Shown: piece by piece, positions 25,887-34,903 of the stretch | Layout: each line of letters begins with the position of its first letter | Position numbering within the stretch: position 1 is the stretch's first letter | Assembly (NCBI RefSeq): GCF_025403485.1 | Contig: NZ_CP099966.1 | Location: 4,772,501-4,836,500 of the forward strand | Direction: 5' to 3' | Origin: Chryseobacterium paludis | GTDB lineage: Bacteria > Bacteroidota > Bacteroidia > Flavobacteriales > Weeksellaceae | DNA: 64,000 bases | Translations under genes and position numbers: made by a program | The notes under the pieces: generated by a model | Told to the model about the DNA's origin: nothing | Seen by the model: only the letters and a program-made list of their open reading frames with translations | Database searches by the model: none

Positions 25887-26573
25887 ATGGACATTAAAAA
25901 AGAATTCAGAGATTTCTCTGTAAAGCATTTAGGAAACAGCGGTTTGGTTACCGATCAGTATATGGGAATGTATGGTCCAACAAATCTTACACCTTATATT
26001 ATGGAAGAGAGAAGATTAAACGTTGCTCAGATGGACGTTTTCTCTCGTTTGATGATGGACAGAATTATTTTCCTGGGAACTGGAATTGATGATCAGGTGG
26101 CTAACATCGTAACAGCACAGCTTTTATTCTTAGAAAGTGCTGATCCTTCAAAAGACATTCAGATCTACATCAACTCTCCTGGTGGTAGTGTATATGCCGG
26201 TTTAGGTATTTATGATACCATGCAGATCATTAAACCTGATGTAGCAACGATCTGTACGGGTATTGCTGCTTCAATGGGAGCTGTATTATTGGTTGCAGGA
26301 GAAAAAGGAAAGCGTTCTGCTCTTAAACACTCAAGAGTAATGATCCACCAGCCTTCAGGTGGCGCACAAGGTGTTGCTTCTGATATGGAGATCAACTTAA
26401 GAGAAATGTTGAAATTAAAGCAAGAGCTTTATGACATCATTGCCGAACATTCAGGACAAACGTATGAGTGGGTTGAAAAATCTTCTGACAGAGATTACTG
26501 GATGACTTCTGAAGAAGCTAAAAACTTCGGAATGGTAGATGAGGTTTTACAAAGATCTAAAGAGAAGAAATAA
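25887..26573 (+). CDS. clpP: ATP-dependent Clp protease proteolytic subunit
   Basis: A 228-residue serine protease subunit. The catalytic Ser lies in CTGIAASMGAVLLVAGEKGK, the His in RVMIHQPSGGAQG, and the Asp in the KSSDRDYWMTSEEAK segment. IYINSPGGSVYAGLGIYDTM is the oxyanion-hole region. The 30-residue N-terminal stretch is longer than in E. coli and probably processed. It forms a barrel that degrades proteins fed by ClpX. A terminator follows. Confidence 0.96.
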   Translation: MDIKKEFRDFSVKHLGNSGLVTDQYMGMYGPTNLTPYIMEERRLNVAQMDVFSRLMMDRIIFLGTGIDDQVANIVTAQLLFLESADPSKDIQIYINSPGGSVYAGLGIYDTMQIIKPDVATICTGIAASMGAVLLVAGEKGKRSALKHSRVMIHQPSGGAQGVASDMEINLREMLKLKQELYDIIAEHSGQTYEWVEKSSDRDYWMTSEEAKNFGMVDEVLQRSKEKK

Positions 26574-26593
26574 TTTTCTTTAAAATACTAATG

Positions 26594-26625
26594 AAAGCGT
26601 GCCAATAGGTGCGCTTTTCTTTTTT
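26594..26625 (+). terminator. Terminator after clpP
   Basis: AAAGCGTGCC and GGTGCGCTTT pair over ten positions (two G-T wobbles) around an AATA loop, followed by a T-rich tract. Confidence 0.8.
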
Positions 26626-26664
26626 AGGGTTTCAATTTACTGAGAGATATTCGATTTACCGTCA

Positions 26665-26734
26665 GTTCGAGTGTTTTTCTCAATACAGGATGTAATCCTG
26701 CGAACGTAGTTCAGGAGAAAAATATATCGAGAAC
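26665..26734. repeat. Palindromic MITE-like repeat
   Basis: A 70-base imperfect palindrome: GTTCGAGTGTTTTTCTC at the left faces GAGAAAAATATATCGAGAAC at the right, with an inner hairpin CAGGAT-GTA-ATCCTG. Non-coding, between clpP and the next gene. Confidence 0.65.
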
Positions 26735-26747
26735 ATTATTCTACTCA

Positions 26748-26845
26748 AACCACCAAAGCCACAAAAGTTTTTAGAATCTTCTATTTTCACTGCAGAATAC
26801 TGTATAAGAAGTATATACATAAGTTTCTAAAAAATCTTTGATTTC
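26748..26845. repeat. Dispersed intergenic repeat, copy A
   Basis: About 100 bases (CACAAAAGTTTTTA, CAGAATACTG, ATAAGAAGTATA, AATCTTTGATTT in order) that recur in the same order at 35024-35125. No coding sense. The remaining bases up to 26963 show nothing else recognisable. Confidence 0.65.
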
Positions 26846-26963
26846 TTCGTCGAATCTCCGATTTCAAGACAAAGGAAATTAAGCAATATTTAAAATACAA
26901 TTATCATTCAATTCAAGATAAGTTCACACTTGCTGTTTACATTCGCAACCATAAAAAGTAAAC

Positions 26964-28229
26964 ATGAAAAAACTTCTTCTTTCATCTCTTATCCTTGGTG
27001 CTTTATGGTCTTGCAATGATAGTGACGATATGGTAAGCAATCAGGATATCAATTATTCTAAACTACCTCAGGAATTTCCTTTTACCACAGTAGCTACGGT
27101 AAATGGAGTAGCGGTTATTAACGGCGGTTTTGGTTCTGGTGCCACAGCCCACCCAACCAGAAAAGGAGAATTTTATGTGATTACGGATCGTGGTCCCAAT
27201 ACAGCCTATTTGGATGGGATAAAATTTCTGATTCCCAACTTTACACCAACAATAATGCATTTTAAGATCAATGCTGAAGGAAATATTGAGGTTATTAAAT
27301 ACATCAAACTTAAGAATCCTTCCGGGCAGCCTATCACCGGGCTTCCAAATCCTCAGGGAATGGGAAGTACAGGTGAAATTGCTTATGGTGTTAATGGTAA
27401 TGTTTTAGGGACGGATAATTATGGATTAGACAGTGAAAGTATTGTGGCTGCGCCTGATGGTACATTCTGGGTTTCTGATGAATATGGTCCTCACATTGTG
27501 CATTACAATGCAGATGGTGTTGAAATGGAGCGAATCAGCCCGATCGGAGTGAATACAGGAAACAGAAAACTGCCTGCCGTATTTGCAAAAAGAAGACCCA
27601 ACAGAGGGATGGAAGGCATGTGTATGACACCAGACGGAAAAATGTTGGTGGGCACTATGCAGTCAACGATGTATGTTCCTACAAAAGTTTTAGCGACCAA
27701 TACTACTTTAACGAGAATCGTAACGTTTGATCTTGCAACGGGACAGACAAAACAATACTTATACAAACAGGATGGCGGAGCTTCTGATTCTGTATGCGAC
27801 ATTACAGCAATTAGCAATACTGAGTTTCTAGTCATCGAAAGAGATGGAAAATTTGGATCACAGGGCGGGTTGAAAAAAGTATACAAGATTAATCTGACAG
27901 GTGCATCAGATGTTAATGGACCTGATCTTGCAGCTGTTGATGGATTGAAAATTAATGGAAAAGCTCTAGAACAGTCAACGTGGGCTGAGATTGCATCTGC
28001 TGGATTGCAGCCTGTTTCTAAAGCACTGGCGGTAGACCTGGTTACAAAAATAGGTTATGAACATGATAAATTTGAGGGAATAGTTTATTTGGGAGGAAAC
28101 AAGCTTGCTGTTTTCAATGATGATGATTTCGGTGTTACCGATGATGGAAACGGAAATCCAAAAGCTAAGATTCTACCAAAAACAGGAAAAGTAGATAAAG
28201 GAACGATGTATGTTGTCGATATTCAATAA
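26964..28229 (+). CDS. Phytase-like esterase-family lipoprotein
   Basis: A 421-residue protein with a lipoprotein signal (MKKLLLSSLILGALWSCNDS, Cys after LWS). The mature part matches the esterase-like activity of phytase family (PF13449): GGFGSGATAHPTRKGEFYVI, TDRGPNTAYLDG, DSESIVAAPDGTFWVSDEYG, NRGMEGMCMTPDGKMLVGTM and HDKFEGIVYLGGNKLAVFND. The fold is a beta-propeller. It would be anchored in the outer membrane and hydrolyse a phosphate or carboxylic ester; the substrate is unknown. Single gene with its own strong terminator. Confidence 0.82.
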   Translation: MKKLLLSSLILGALWSCNDSDDMVSNQDINYSKLPQEFPFTTVATVNGVAVINGGFGSGATAHPTRKGEFYVITDRGPNTAYLDGIKFLIPNFTPTIMHFKINAEGNIEVIKYIKLKNPSGQPITGLPNPQGMGSTGEIAYGVNGNVLGTDNYGLDSESIVAAPDGTFWVSDEYGPHIVHYNADGVEMERISPIGVNTGNRKLPAVFAKRRPNRGMEGMCMTPDGKMLVGTMQSTMYVPTKVLATNTTLTRIVTFDLATGQTKQYLYKQDGGASDSVCDITAISNTEFLVIERDGKFGSQGGLKKVYKINLTGASDVNGPDLAAVDGLKINGKALEQSTWAEIASAGLQPVSKALAVDLVTKIGYEHDKFEGIVYLGGNKLAVFNDDDFGVTDDGNGNPKAKILPKTGKVDKGTMYVVDIQ

Positions 28230-28245
28230 TTAGATTTTTTAAAAA

Positions 28246-28278
28246 AGAAAAGCGGCGGAATGAAATTCCGCCGCTTTT
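28246..28278 (+). terminator. Terminator after the phytase-like gene
   Basis: A 14-base stem, AAAAGCGGCGGAAT against ATTCCGCCGCTTTT, three-base loop, followed by T-rich sequence. Confidence 0.92.
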
Positions 28279-28298
28279 TATTTCCGTGATATTTTTCA

Positions 28299-28352
28299 AT
28301 AGGAGTGGGCTTTAGCCCTTTTTTTAATTATATATTCCAATGGCTTTAGCCA
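28299..28352. repeat. Paired GGCTTTAGCC palindromes
   Basis: GGGCTTTAGCCC at 28307-28318 and TGGCTTTAGCCA at 28341-28352 are two palindromes 22 bases apart. They might be a REP-like pair or a second hairpin serving the minus-strand tpiA gene. Confidence 0.4.
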
Positions 28353-28380
28353 GGACATATAATCTTACCTAATATCTATA

Positions 28381-29139
28381 CTAGTTAAAAGCCTCAATAA
28401 TTTTAGAGAAATCTTCTAGCTTTAAAGCGGCTCCACCAATTAATCCACCATCAATATCCGGTTGAGAGAAGATCTCTTTTGCATTATCAGGTTTTACAGA
28501 ACCTCCGTAAAGGATAGAAACTTCATCAGCTACTTCCTGTCCATATTTTGCTGCAATAATACTTCTGATATGAGCGTGGATCTCCTGAGCCTGTTCAGGG
28601 CTTGCTGTTTCTCCTGTTCCAATTGCCCAAACAGGTTCGTAAGCGATGACTACTTTTTTGATTTCTTCAGCAGAAAGTGTAAACAAAGCAACTTCAGTCT
28701 GGTTTTTAACCACTTCAAAATGTTGTCCTGCTTTTCTTTGCTCAAGAGTTTCTCCGTTGCAGTATACAGGGATTAAACCTTTATCTAGTGCTAATTTTAC
28801 TTTTCTGTTACAGTGTGAATCAGTTTCCCCATGGTATTGTCTTCTTTCAGAATGTCCGATCAAAGAACCGGTTACATCAATAGATTCCAACATATCCGCA
28901 GAGAGTTCTCCCGTGTAAGCGCCACTTTCATATTCACTCATATCCTGGGAGAAAACACCTATTTCATCCTTTTCATAGATGTCCTTTGCCATCATAAGAT
29001 ACAAAGATGGTGGTGCAATCCAAATCTCACAATTGGTCGTACTAGTGTTTTTATAGCTTAGTAATTGGATCATTAATTGCTGAGCATCAATTACATTTTT
29101 GTTCATTTTCCAGTTTCCTGCAACTATTTTTCTTCTCAT
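28381..29139 (-). CDS. tpiA: Triose-phosphate isomerase
   Basis: A 252-residue TIM barrel converting dihydroxyacetone phosphate and glyceraldehyde 3-phosphate. MRRKIVAGNWKMNK holds the substrate Lys, LIGHSERRQYHGE the catalytic His, VVIAYEPVWAIGTG the catalytic Glu, and LYGGSVKPDNAKEI with DGGLIGGAALK the phosphate site. Length is normal. It lies in the TerB/BT_3928/DUF1599 neighbourhood that is typical of Bacteroidetes, though two other genes separate them here. Confidence 0.96.
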   Translation of the reverse strand: MRRKIVAGNWKMNKNVIDAQQLMIQLLSYKNTSTTNCEIWIAPPSLYLMMAKDIYEKDEIGVFSQDMSEYESGAYTGELSADMLESIDVTGSLIGHSERRQYHGETDSHCNRKVKLALDKGLIPVYCNGETLEQRKAGQHFEVVKNQTEVALFTLSAEEIKKVVIAYEPVWAIGTGETASPEQAQEIHAHIRSIIAAKYGQEVADEVSILYGGSVKPDNAKEIFSQPDIDGGLIGGAALKLEDFSKIIEAFN

Positions 29140-29152
29140 AATTATTCTTATT

Positions 29153-29557
29153 TTAATCTTCTTCTATTTTAGTATCAGTGAATGTATAAGTAGTATCTTT
29201 TTTACCCATTAATTCGATTGATTGAAAGTTGACGTCACCATTATCCAGTACCTTATAATTATATACATCAGTGACATTGTCATATTTATGAAGCTCATAA
29301 TATTTACCATCTTTAGTCCACCAGCTACCATTTTCGGTCTCCTGAGTTACATTGCCATCTTTGTCAATGGCAACAAACATAAGTATACTTTTTCCTTTTT
29401 CAAGTCTGCATGAAACCCAATATTTTGAAAAACCTTCTACTTGTTGATTGCTCTCAGAACCTTTATAGCATCCTATCATGTTAGGATCAAAATCCTTTTG
29501 TTGGGCTGTTATCCCTATTCCCACTAAAAGTAGAGATAAGGTAATTAATTCTTTCAT
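29153..29557 (-). CDS. Small secreted hypothetical protein
   Basis: A 134-residue protein with a signal peptide (MKELITLSLLLVGIGITAQQ). The mature part is a small beta-rich domain (MIGCYKGSESNQQVEGFSKY, SILMFVAIDKDGNV, WWTKDGKYYELHKYDNV), perhaps lipocalin-like. No named family is recognised. It is three bases from the S9 peptidase gene and 13 bases before tpiA, so the three are probably one transcript. Confidence 0.6.
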   Translation of the reverse strand: MKELITLSLLLVGIGITAQQKDFDPNMIGCYKGSESNQQVEGFSKYWVSCRLEKGKSILMFVAIDKDGNVTQETENGSWWTKDGKYYELHKYDNVTDVYNYKVLDNGDVNFQSIELMGKKDTTYTFTDTKIEED

Positions 29558-29560
29558 AAA

Positions 29561-31687
29561 TTATTTGTTAATTCCTTCTAGTTTAAACATAAAAGCATAG
29601 ACCAGAGCAGTATCCTTCAGGTAATCAAACCTTCCTGATGCACCACCATGACCATAAGCCATATCTGTTTTTAAGAACAGTATATTTTTATCGGTTTTCA
29701 TATCCCTTAATTTAGCTACCCATTTTGCAGGCTCAAAATATTGTACCTGAGAATCATGCAAACCGGTTGTTACCAAAAGATTAGGGTAATTTTTCTTTTC
29801 TACATTTTCATATGGAGAATAAGATTTCATGTAGAAATAGGCTTCCTTATTGTTAGGATTTCCCCATTCATCATATTCATTGGTTGTCAATGGTATGCTT
29901 TCGTCAAGCATTGTGTTCACTACATCTACAAACGGAACATGAGCAATGACGCCATTCCATAAATTCGGACTCATATTAGCGATAGCTCCCATTAGCAAAC
30001 CTCCTGCACTTCCTCCTTGAGCATACATATGTTTTGGAGAAGTGTATTTTTCTTTAACTAAATATTCTCCGGCATCAATGAAATCAGTAAAAGTATTTTT
30101 CTTTTTCATCATTTTACCGTCTTCATACCATTGTCTGCCCATTTCCTGACCTCCACGGATGTGTGCCATCACATAAACGAAACCTCTGTCTAAAAGACTT
30201 AGTCTGGGGCTGCTGAATGATGCATTCGAAGAGTTTCCATAAGAGCCATAAGCATAAAGCAATAAAGGACTGTTTCCGTCTTTCTTAAATCCTTTTTTGT
30301 AAACAATGGAAAGAGGGATCTTAGTGCCGTCTTTTGCTGTAGCGAAAAGTCTTTCAGTTACATAATTTTCTTTATTATAACCTCCCAGAACTTCCTGTTG
30401 TTTCAGTAATGTTCTTTTTCCGGTTTTAAGATCCTGCTCAAATTGAGAATTGGGTGTGATCATAGAGGTATATCCGAAACGGAAATTGTCTGTATTATAT
30501 TCTGGATTTCCTGAAGGAGATACTGTATAAGTAGGCTCATCAAATTTCACAAACTCCTTTTTACCGGTTTTTCGGTCATAGATCACCAGTTGGGAAAGTC
30601 CATTCTGTCTTTCGCTGAAAACCAGATAGTTTTTGAATTCACTGATTCCCTGCATCAGTACATCTTTTCTGTGTGGGATGAAATCTTTCCAGTTTTCAAC
30701 ACCTGTTTTGTCTAAAGGTGTTTCTACGACTTTAAAGTTTAAAGCATCTTTATTCGTTGTGATCAGGAATTTATCTTCTAGAGGAGTTACATCATACAAT
30801 ACATCCTTTATTCTTGGCTGAAAAACTTTAAATGTTCCATTAGGATCATCAGCGTTCAGGTATCTTGTCTCAGATGAAGTGGTTGCTGCAGAGTAGATCA
30901 TAATGAATTTTTCATTCTTTGATTTTCCTACTCCGATATAATTGGATTTGTCTTTTTCTTCATAAACCACGACGTCCTTGCCTGGATCCGTCCCCAATGT
31001 ATGTCTTTTGATCTTTTCAGATAATAAGGTTACCGGATTGTTTTCAGTATAGTAAATGGTCTTATTGTCATTAGCCCATACGGCATCACCTTCGGTATTT
31101 TTAATGCCAAGATCTACAGTTTTTCCTGTTGAAAGGTCCTTTAAAAACAATTTATACTGTCTTCTTGAAACATCATCTACACCGTAAACTAATTTAGTGT
31201 TGTCCGGGCTTATACTAAATCCTGAAGCAGAATAATAAGGATGACCTTCTGCTAGCTGATCTACATCCAGTAGAACTTCCTCAGAGGCTTTTAGATTTCC
31301 TTTCTTTCGGCAATATTTGAAATACTGTTTTCCTTCTTCAGTACGGGTATAGTAATAATATCCGTTTTTGAAAGAGGGAACAGACTCATCTTTTTCTTTG
31401 ATCCTAGATTTCATTTCCTGAAAAAGCTTATCCCTGAAAGGTTCTGTATCTTTCATCATCCCCTCCCAATAGGAATTTTCTGCCTTTAAATAATCAACAA
31501 CTTTCGTTGAATCTTTTCCTTTCTTGAAATAGTCGATCATCCAGTAATACGGATCATTTACTTTATCACCATGTATAGTCCTAATATGTTCCTTTTTTTC
31601 GGCAATAGGAGCTTTAAGGTCAGGAAATTTTTGAGATTGAATTGTGGAAGCACTCATGATTAATAATCCTAGATAAAATTTTTTCAT
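29561..31687 (-). CDS. S9 family oligopeptidase (protease II / oligopeptidase B type)
   Basis: A 708-residue exported peptidase with signal peptide (MKKFYLGLLIMSASTIQSQK). Residues 25-430 form the N-terminal beta-propeller (NDPYYWMIDYFKKGKDST, YYTRTEEGKQYFKYCRKKG). The alpha/beta-hydrolase domain has the nucleophile Ser in YAQGGSAGGLLMGAI, the Asp in TTGLHDSQVQYFEPAKW and the His in YGHGGASGRFDYL; RGGQEMGRQWYEDGKMMKK is typical of oligopeptidase B. It cleaves short peptides after basic residues in the periplasm, probably for nutrition. It leads a small operon with the next two minus-strand genes. Confidence 0.9.
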   Translation of the reverse strand: MKKFYLGLLIMSASTIQSQKFPDLKAPIAEKKEHIRTIHGDKVNDPYYWMIDYFKKGKDSTKVVDYLKAENSYWEGMMKDTEPFRDKLFQEMKSRIKEKDESVPSFKNGYYYYTRTEEGKQYFKYCRKKGNLKASEEVLLDVDQLAEGHPYYSASGFSISPDNTKLVYGVDDVSRRQYKLFLKDLSTGKTVDLGIKNTEGDAVWANDNKTIYYTENNPVTLLSEKIKRHTLGTDPGKDVVVYEEKDKSNYIGVGKSKNEKFIMIYSAATTSSETRYLNADDPNGTFKVFQPRIKDVLYDVTPLEDKFLITTNKDALNFKVVETPLDKTGVENWKDFIPHRKDVLMQGISEFKNYLVFSERQNGLSQLVIYDRKTGKKEFVKFDEPTYTVSPSGNPEYNTDNFRFGYTSMITPNSQFEQDLKTGKRTLLKQQEVLGGYNKENYVTERLFATAKDGTKIPLSIVYKKGFKKDGNSPLLLYAYGSYGNSSNASFSSPRLSLLDRGFVYVMAHIRGGQEMGRQWYEDGKMMKKKNTFTDFIDAGEYLVKEKYTSPKHMYAQGGSAGGLLMGAIANMSPNLWNGVIAHVPFVDVVNTMLDESIPLTTNEYDEWGNPNNKEAYFYMKSYSPYENVEKKNYPNLLVTTGLHDSQVQYFEPAKWVAKLRDMKTDKNILFLKTDMAYGHGGASGRFDYLKDTALVYAFMFKLEGINK

Positions 31688-31720
31688 GTTAATATTTTGT
31701 TTTTTTGTGTGTCTTGGTGC

Positions 31721-32071
31721 TTAGCTTAAATGCCACATATTCTTTAAAAGCTTATAGAAAGTATGCTCTTCGTCGGTTACTTTGTTGTCAGCTTTTATAA
31801 GTGTTTTGGCAAATTTCGCAAATTTTACGCGCTCCTCTTCCGTAGAATCATCATGAAAACAACGTGCGTGGAATTCGAAATGATCTTTCCATTCTTCAGG
31901 TTGAAGTAGAGCAATCGTTTCCAATTCATTGTCTAAATTCATTTTAAATGGAAATTCATCAGCTAAATATTGTTGAACAAGCATTCCTTCTTCAGGAGCA
32001 AATTCTCCGTCTACAGAAGATAGAATCATTAACAGGTGGTATCCGGCGATTGATTTATTTGATTTTTGCAT
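31721..32071 (-). CDS. TerB-like protein
   Basis: A 116-residue all-helical cytoplasmic protein (GYHLLMILSSVDGEFAPEEG, then FARTL-like FAKFAKTLIKADNKVTDEEH). The SSVDGEFxxEE and AKADNKVTDEE segments repeat the acidic metal-binding pattern of TerB domains. The role is unknown; a link with tellurite resistance is only by family name. It is close to, but 79 bases from, the BT_3928-like gene. Confidence 0.7.
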   Translation of the reverse strand: MQKSNKSIAGYHLLMILSSVDGEFAPEEGMLVQQYLADEFPFKMNLDNELETIALLQPEEWKDHFEFHARCFHDDSTEEERVKFAKFAKTLIKADNKVTDEEHTFYKLLKNMWHLS

Positions 32072-32149
32072 TTGTTGAGTTAAAGTTTAGTGTTTAAAGT
32101 TGAATGTTGGTGATGAACACTTCATGTATTTCATTATTCATCATATTAT

Positions 32150-33259
32150 TTATTTAATATAATCTTTTGCAGGCTGTTTGTCTACAATTTTTCCGTTTTC
32201 TAATATCAATACGAATGGATTACTTCTGGCAATCGTTTTGATGGCTGTTCCATCCATCATTACATTCTTAATTGTTTTGAATGTACTGGGCTCTGTTGAA
32301 ACACCATAAATTAATGCGCCTTTTTGAGCGTTCACTTTGGCTTCAATTTTTTGAAGTAATTCCGAAGAAACTTCTTTTGGATGATAAGAGAATACTAAAA
32401 TTGCTTTAGGAGCTTTAATAATTTCATCCGTAACCTCAAGTCCTGTCGGGTCTTCAATTTTAAATTTAACAATTTCAGATTTATAACCTTCTTTTACAAG
32501 AATAGATTCGTTCTTTCCTTCCTCAATTTTCCACGGCGAACCTTCAGCCCAATATTTTGTTTCTTTAATGTAATCATCCTGATTTACCTTTAAAACTTCT
32601 CCCGTCTTTTGGTTTTTAAGAGAGTAGAACGTTTTGTATTCAGAAGGGTTTTTATTGATTTTTTCTTTTTCACTCTTGAGATCTGTATCTATTTTATAAT
32701 CCCGGAAATCGATCGTAGGCTCATGCATAAGTCCTTGTGCCATAATATAGATCATAACAAGAGCGAAAGCGCCTAAAATATAGTATTTATATTTTGCAGG
32801 AGATTTTTTTACAGTATTGCTATATTCATCTTTTTTAACGAACTCTTTTCTGTATAAAACAAACAGAATAATAAGTCCTACCAGAAGTACAACGTCCTTA
32901 ACAAAGCTCTGCCAAGGAGTAAATTTTATAGCATCCCCAAAACATCCGCAATCTGTTACTACATTAAAGTAGGCTGAATAGAATGTAAGGAACCCAAAGA
33001 ATATACAAAGTACAATTAATGCTGATAAAGTGAACTTGAGTTTTAATTTTATTAAAAGCATAAATCCAAGGAAAAGCTCCAGGACGACCACAATGATAGA
33101 AAAGAGTAAAGCAAACTTTTCCAGAAAAGGCATATTGAAAACAGAGGGTGAAAAGTATTCTTCCATTTTAAAGGAAAAACCTACCAGATCCACTGCTTTT
33201 ACAAAACCTGAAAGGATGAAAATAACAGCAATAATAAAACGAAGTACACCTTTGATCAT
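32150..33259 (-). CDS. BT_3928-type membrane protein (DoxX/MauE-like)
   Basis: A 369-residue inner-membrane protein. Four membrane segments occupy residues 1-140 (VLRFIIAVIFILSGFVKAVD, LLFSIIVVVLELFLGFMLLI, VLCIFFGFLTFYSAYF, FVKDVVLLVGLIILFVLY), with a conserved CGCFGDAIKF motif, as in DoxX/MauE proteins. A fifth segment is near residue 165, and the rest is periplasmic with a thioredoxin-like but cysteine-free strand order (KAILVFSYHPKEVSSELLQK, FVLILENGKIVDKQ). It is one base from DUF1599 and in the same operon. MauE/DoxX relatives handle disulfide or quinone chemistry; the substrate is unknown. Confidence 0.8.
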   Translation of the reverse strand: MIKGVLRFIIAVIFILSGFVKAVDLVGFSFKMEEYFSPSVFNMPFLEKFALLFSIIVVVLELFLGFMLLIKLKLKFTLSALIVLCIFFGFLTFYSAYFNVVTDCGCFGDAIKFTPWQSFVKDVVLLVGLIILFVLYRKEFVKKDEYSNTVKKSPAKYKYYILGAFALVMIYIMAQGLMHEPTIDFRDYKIDTDLKSEKEKINKNPSEYKTFYSLKNQKTGEVLKVNQDDYIKETKYWAEGSPWKIEEGKNESILVKEGYKSEIVKFKIEDPTGLEVTDEIIKAPKAILVFSYHPKEVSSELLQKIEAKVNAQKGALIYGVSTEPSTFKTIKNVMMDGTAIKTIARSNPFVLILENGKIVDKQPAKDYIK

Positions 33260-33260
33260 T

Positions 33261-33827
33261 TTAAATAGTTTTAGGTTCGAAATTGTTTTCTTTTTCAGAG
33301 AATTTTATAAGGCAGAAAACAGCATAATTCAACATGTCAAAATAGTTCGCATCCAAGCCTTCAGAAACAATCGTTTTTCCTTGATTGTCTTCAATCTGTT
33401 TAGTTCTTAAAACCTTTTGATAAATCAGATCCGTAATTGAAGAAATTCTCATATCTCTCCATGCTTCACCATAGTCATGGTTTTTTCTTTCCATTAATGC
33501 CTGAGCCTCAGATGAATATTTATCATAAAGACTTAGAATTTCTTCATTGTTTTCGTTGAAATCATTAGAAAGACCTTTTTCAAGCTGAATAAGTCCGATA
33601 ATGGAGTAGTTCACGATCGCGATAAATTCATCTTCTTCACTTTCCTCTATCATTTTTTTATCAGTCATCTGCAGGGTACGGACCCTATTGACTTTAATAT
33701 AAATCTGATCCGTAATTGAACTTGGTCTTAAGACCCTCCATGCTGCACCGTAATCCTGTAGTTTTTTACTGAAAAGATCGCGACACTGACTGATAATTTT
33801 CCCGAACTGTACTGAAGTTTTTAACAT
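33261..33827 (-). CDS. DUF1599 protein
   Basis: A 188-residue cytoplasmic protein made of two repeats of the same module: CRDLFSKKLQDYGAAWRVLR with SSITDQIYIKVNRVRTLQ, and ALMERKNHDYGEAWRDMRIS with SITDLIYQKVLRTKQIED. This duplicated DYGxAWRxxRxSSITD pattern defines DUF1599. Function unknown, though a nucleotide-related role has been considered for the fold. It heads the operon with BT_3928 and is divergent from folP, the arrangement seen throughout Bacteroidetes. Confidence 0.88.
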   Translation of the reverse strand: MLKTSVQFGKIISQCRDLFSKKLQDYGAAWRVLRPSSITDQIYIKVNRVRTLQMTDKKMIEESEEDEFIAIVNYSIIGLIQLEKGLSNDFNENNEEILSLYDKYSSEAQALMERKNHDYGEAWRDMRISSITDLIYQKVLRTKQIEDNQGKTIVSEGLDANYFDMLNYAVFCLIKFSEKENNFEPKTI

Positions 33828-33844
33828 AAATTCTCTTAATAGCC

Positions 33845-33852
33845 CAAATATA
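33845..33852 (-). promoter_or_regulatory. TAnnTTTG promoter box of the DUF1599 operon
   Basis: On the minus strand TATATTTG lies 17 bases before the ATG at 33827. It faces away from the folP promoter box, giving a divergent promoter region. Confidence 0.5.
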
Positions 33853-33893
33853 CAAAATTAGGTATTAGGTTGCAGGAATTAGGTTTTAGTTTT

Positions 33894-33901
33894 TACTTTT
33901 G
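33894..33901 (+). promoter_or_regulatory. TAnnTTTG promoter box of folP
   Basis: TACTTTTG about 107 bases before the folP start, with TTG at 33870-33872 as possible -33 element (spacing 21). The long leader has no obvious structure. Confidence 0.4.
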
Positions 33902-34008
33902 TACAACATAAAATAGTGTGTGATTATTAATGTTTAAAATATGAAATTTTAACAAAATACAACTGATAATCAGACATCATATCAACTATAACGTATCAAT
34001 TATCATTT

Positions 34009-34842
34009 ATGAACAATCACTCCATCAACTGTAACGGTAAACTTATAGATTTAACGAGCCCTAAGATTATGGGGATTTTAAATCTTACTCCAGATTCTTT
34101 TTCTGATGGCGGGAAATTTAATAATGAAAAATCGGCTTTAGAACATGCTGAGAAATTGCTAAAAGATGGTGCAGAATTAATTGATATAGGTCCTCAGTCG
34201 ACTCGTCCAAATGCAGAGTTTCTTAGTAGTGATGAGGAGATTAAAAGATTAGGAAACCTGATTTCTAGGATCAAAAAAGAATTTCAGGAAGCATTGATCT
34301 CACTGGACACATTTTATTCTGAAACCGTAAAATTTGGCTTTAATGAAGGAATTGATTTGATCAACGATATTTCAGGAGGTCAGTTTGATGGGAGGATGTT
34401 CGACACCGTAGCAGAAACTCAACTTCCTTATCTATTAATGCACGTAAATCCTTCTTATGAAACAATGCATGACAAAAAGAAATTTGAGGATATTACATTG
34501 GAAGTAAATAGATATTTTAGTGAAAAGACAAATGAACTTCTACAAAAAGGGGTAAAAGATATTCTATTGGATCCAGGTTTTGGTTTTGGGAAAACGGTAG
34601 CAGATCAAATGAAAATGCTTGATGAAGTAGAATTTCTTGGATTTGGAAAATTCCCTCTATTAATTGGTATTTCAAGAAAGTCTTTTATTTATAAACCACT
34701 TGGAAAATCTCCTTTGGATATCAATGAAGAAACGCAAAAACTACATTTAAAAGTTTTAAAACAGGGAGCTAAAATCCTCAGGGTACATGATGTTGCGGAA
34801 GCAAAGAAAACACTGGAGGTGTTCTTGCATGGAAATTACTGA
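34009..34842 (+). CDS. folP: Dihydropteroate synthase
   Basis: A 277-residue TIM barrel that joins pterin pyrophosphate and p-aminobenzoate in folate synthesis. Signatures: IMGILNLTPDSFSDGGKF (pterin and pABA loop 1), LIDIGPQSTRPNA (loop 2), ISLDTFYSE, LINDISGGQFD, ILLDPGFGFGKTVADQ and LLIGISRKSFIYK with the conserved Lys. Length normal. Divergent from DUF1599; no other folate gene adjoins. Confidence 0.95.
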   Translation: MNNHSINCNGKLIDLTSPKIMGILNLTPDSFSDGGKFNNEKSALEHAEKLLKDGAELIDIGPQSTRPNAEFLSSDEEIKRLGNLISRIKKEFQEALISLDTFYSETVKFGFNEGIDLINDISGGQFDGRMFDTVAETQLPYLLMHVNPSYETMHDKKKFEDITLEVNRYFSEKTNELLQKGVKDILLDPGFGFGKTVADQMKMLDEVEFLGFGKFPLLIGISRKSFIYKPLGKSPLDINEETQKLHLKVLKQGAKILRVHDVAEAKKTLEVFLHGNY

Positions 34843-34903
34843 TAAAAGATTTGGTTAATCGCAAAGGTGCAAAAGTTTTTTTAAAGGCGCCAGAATTTTA
34901 GTG

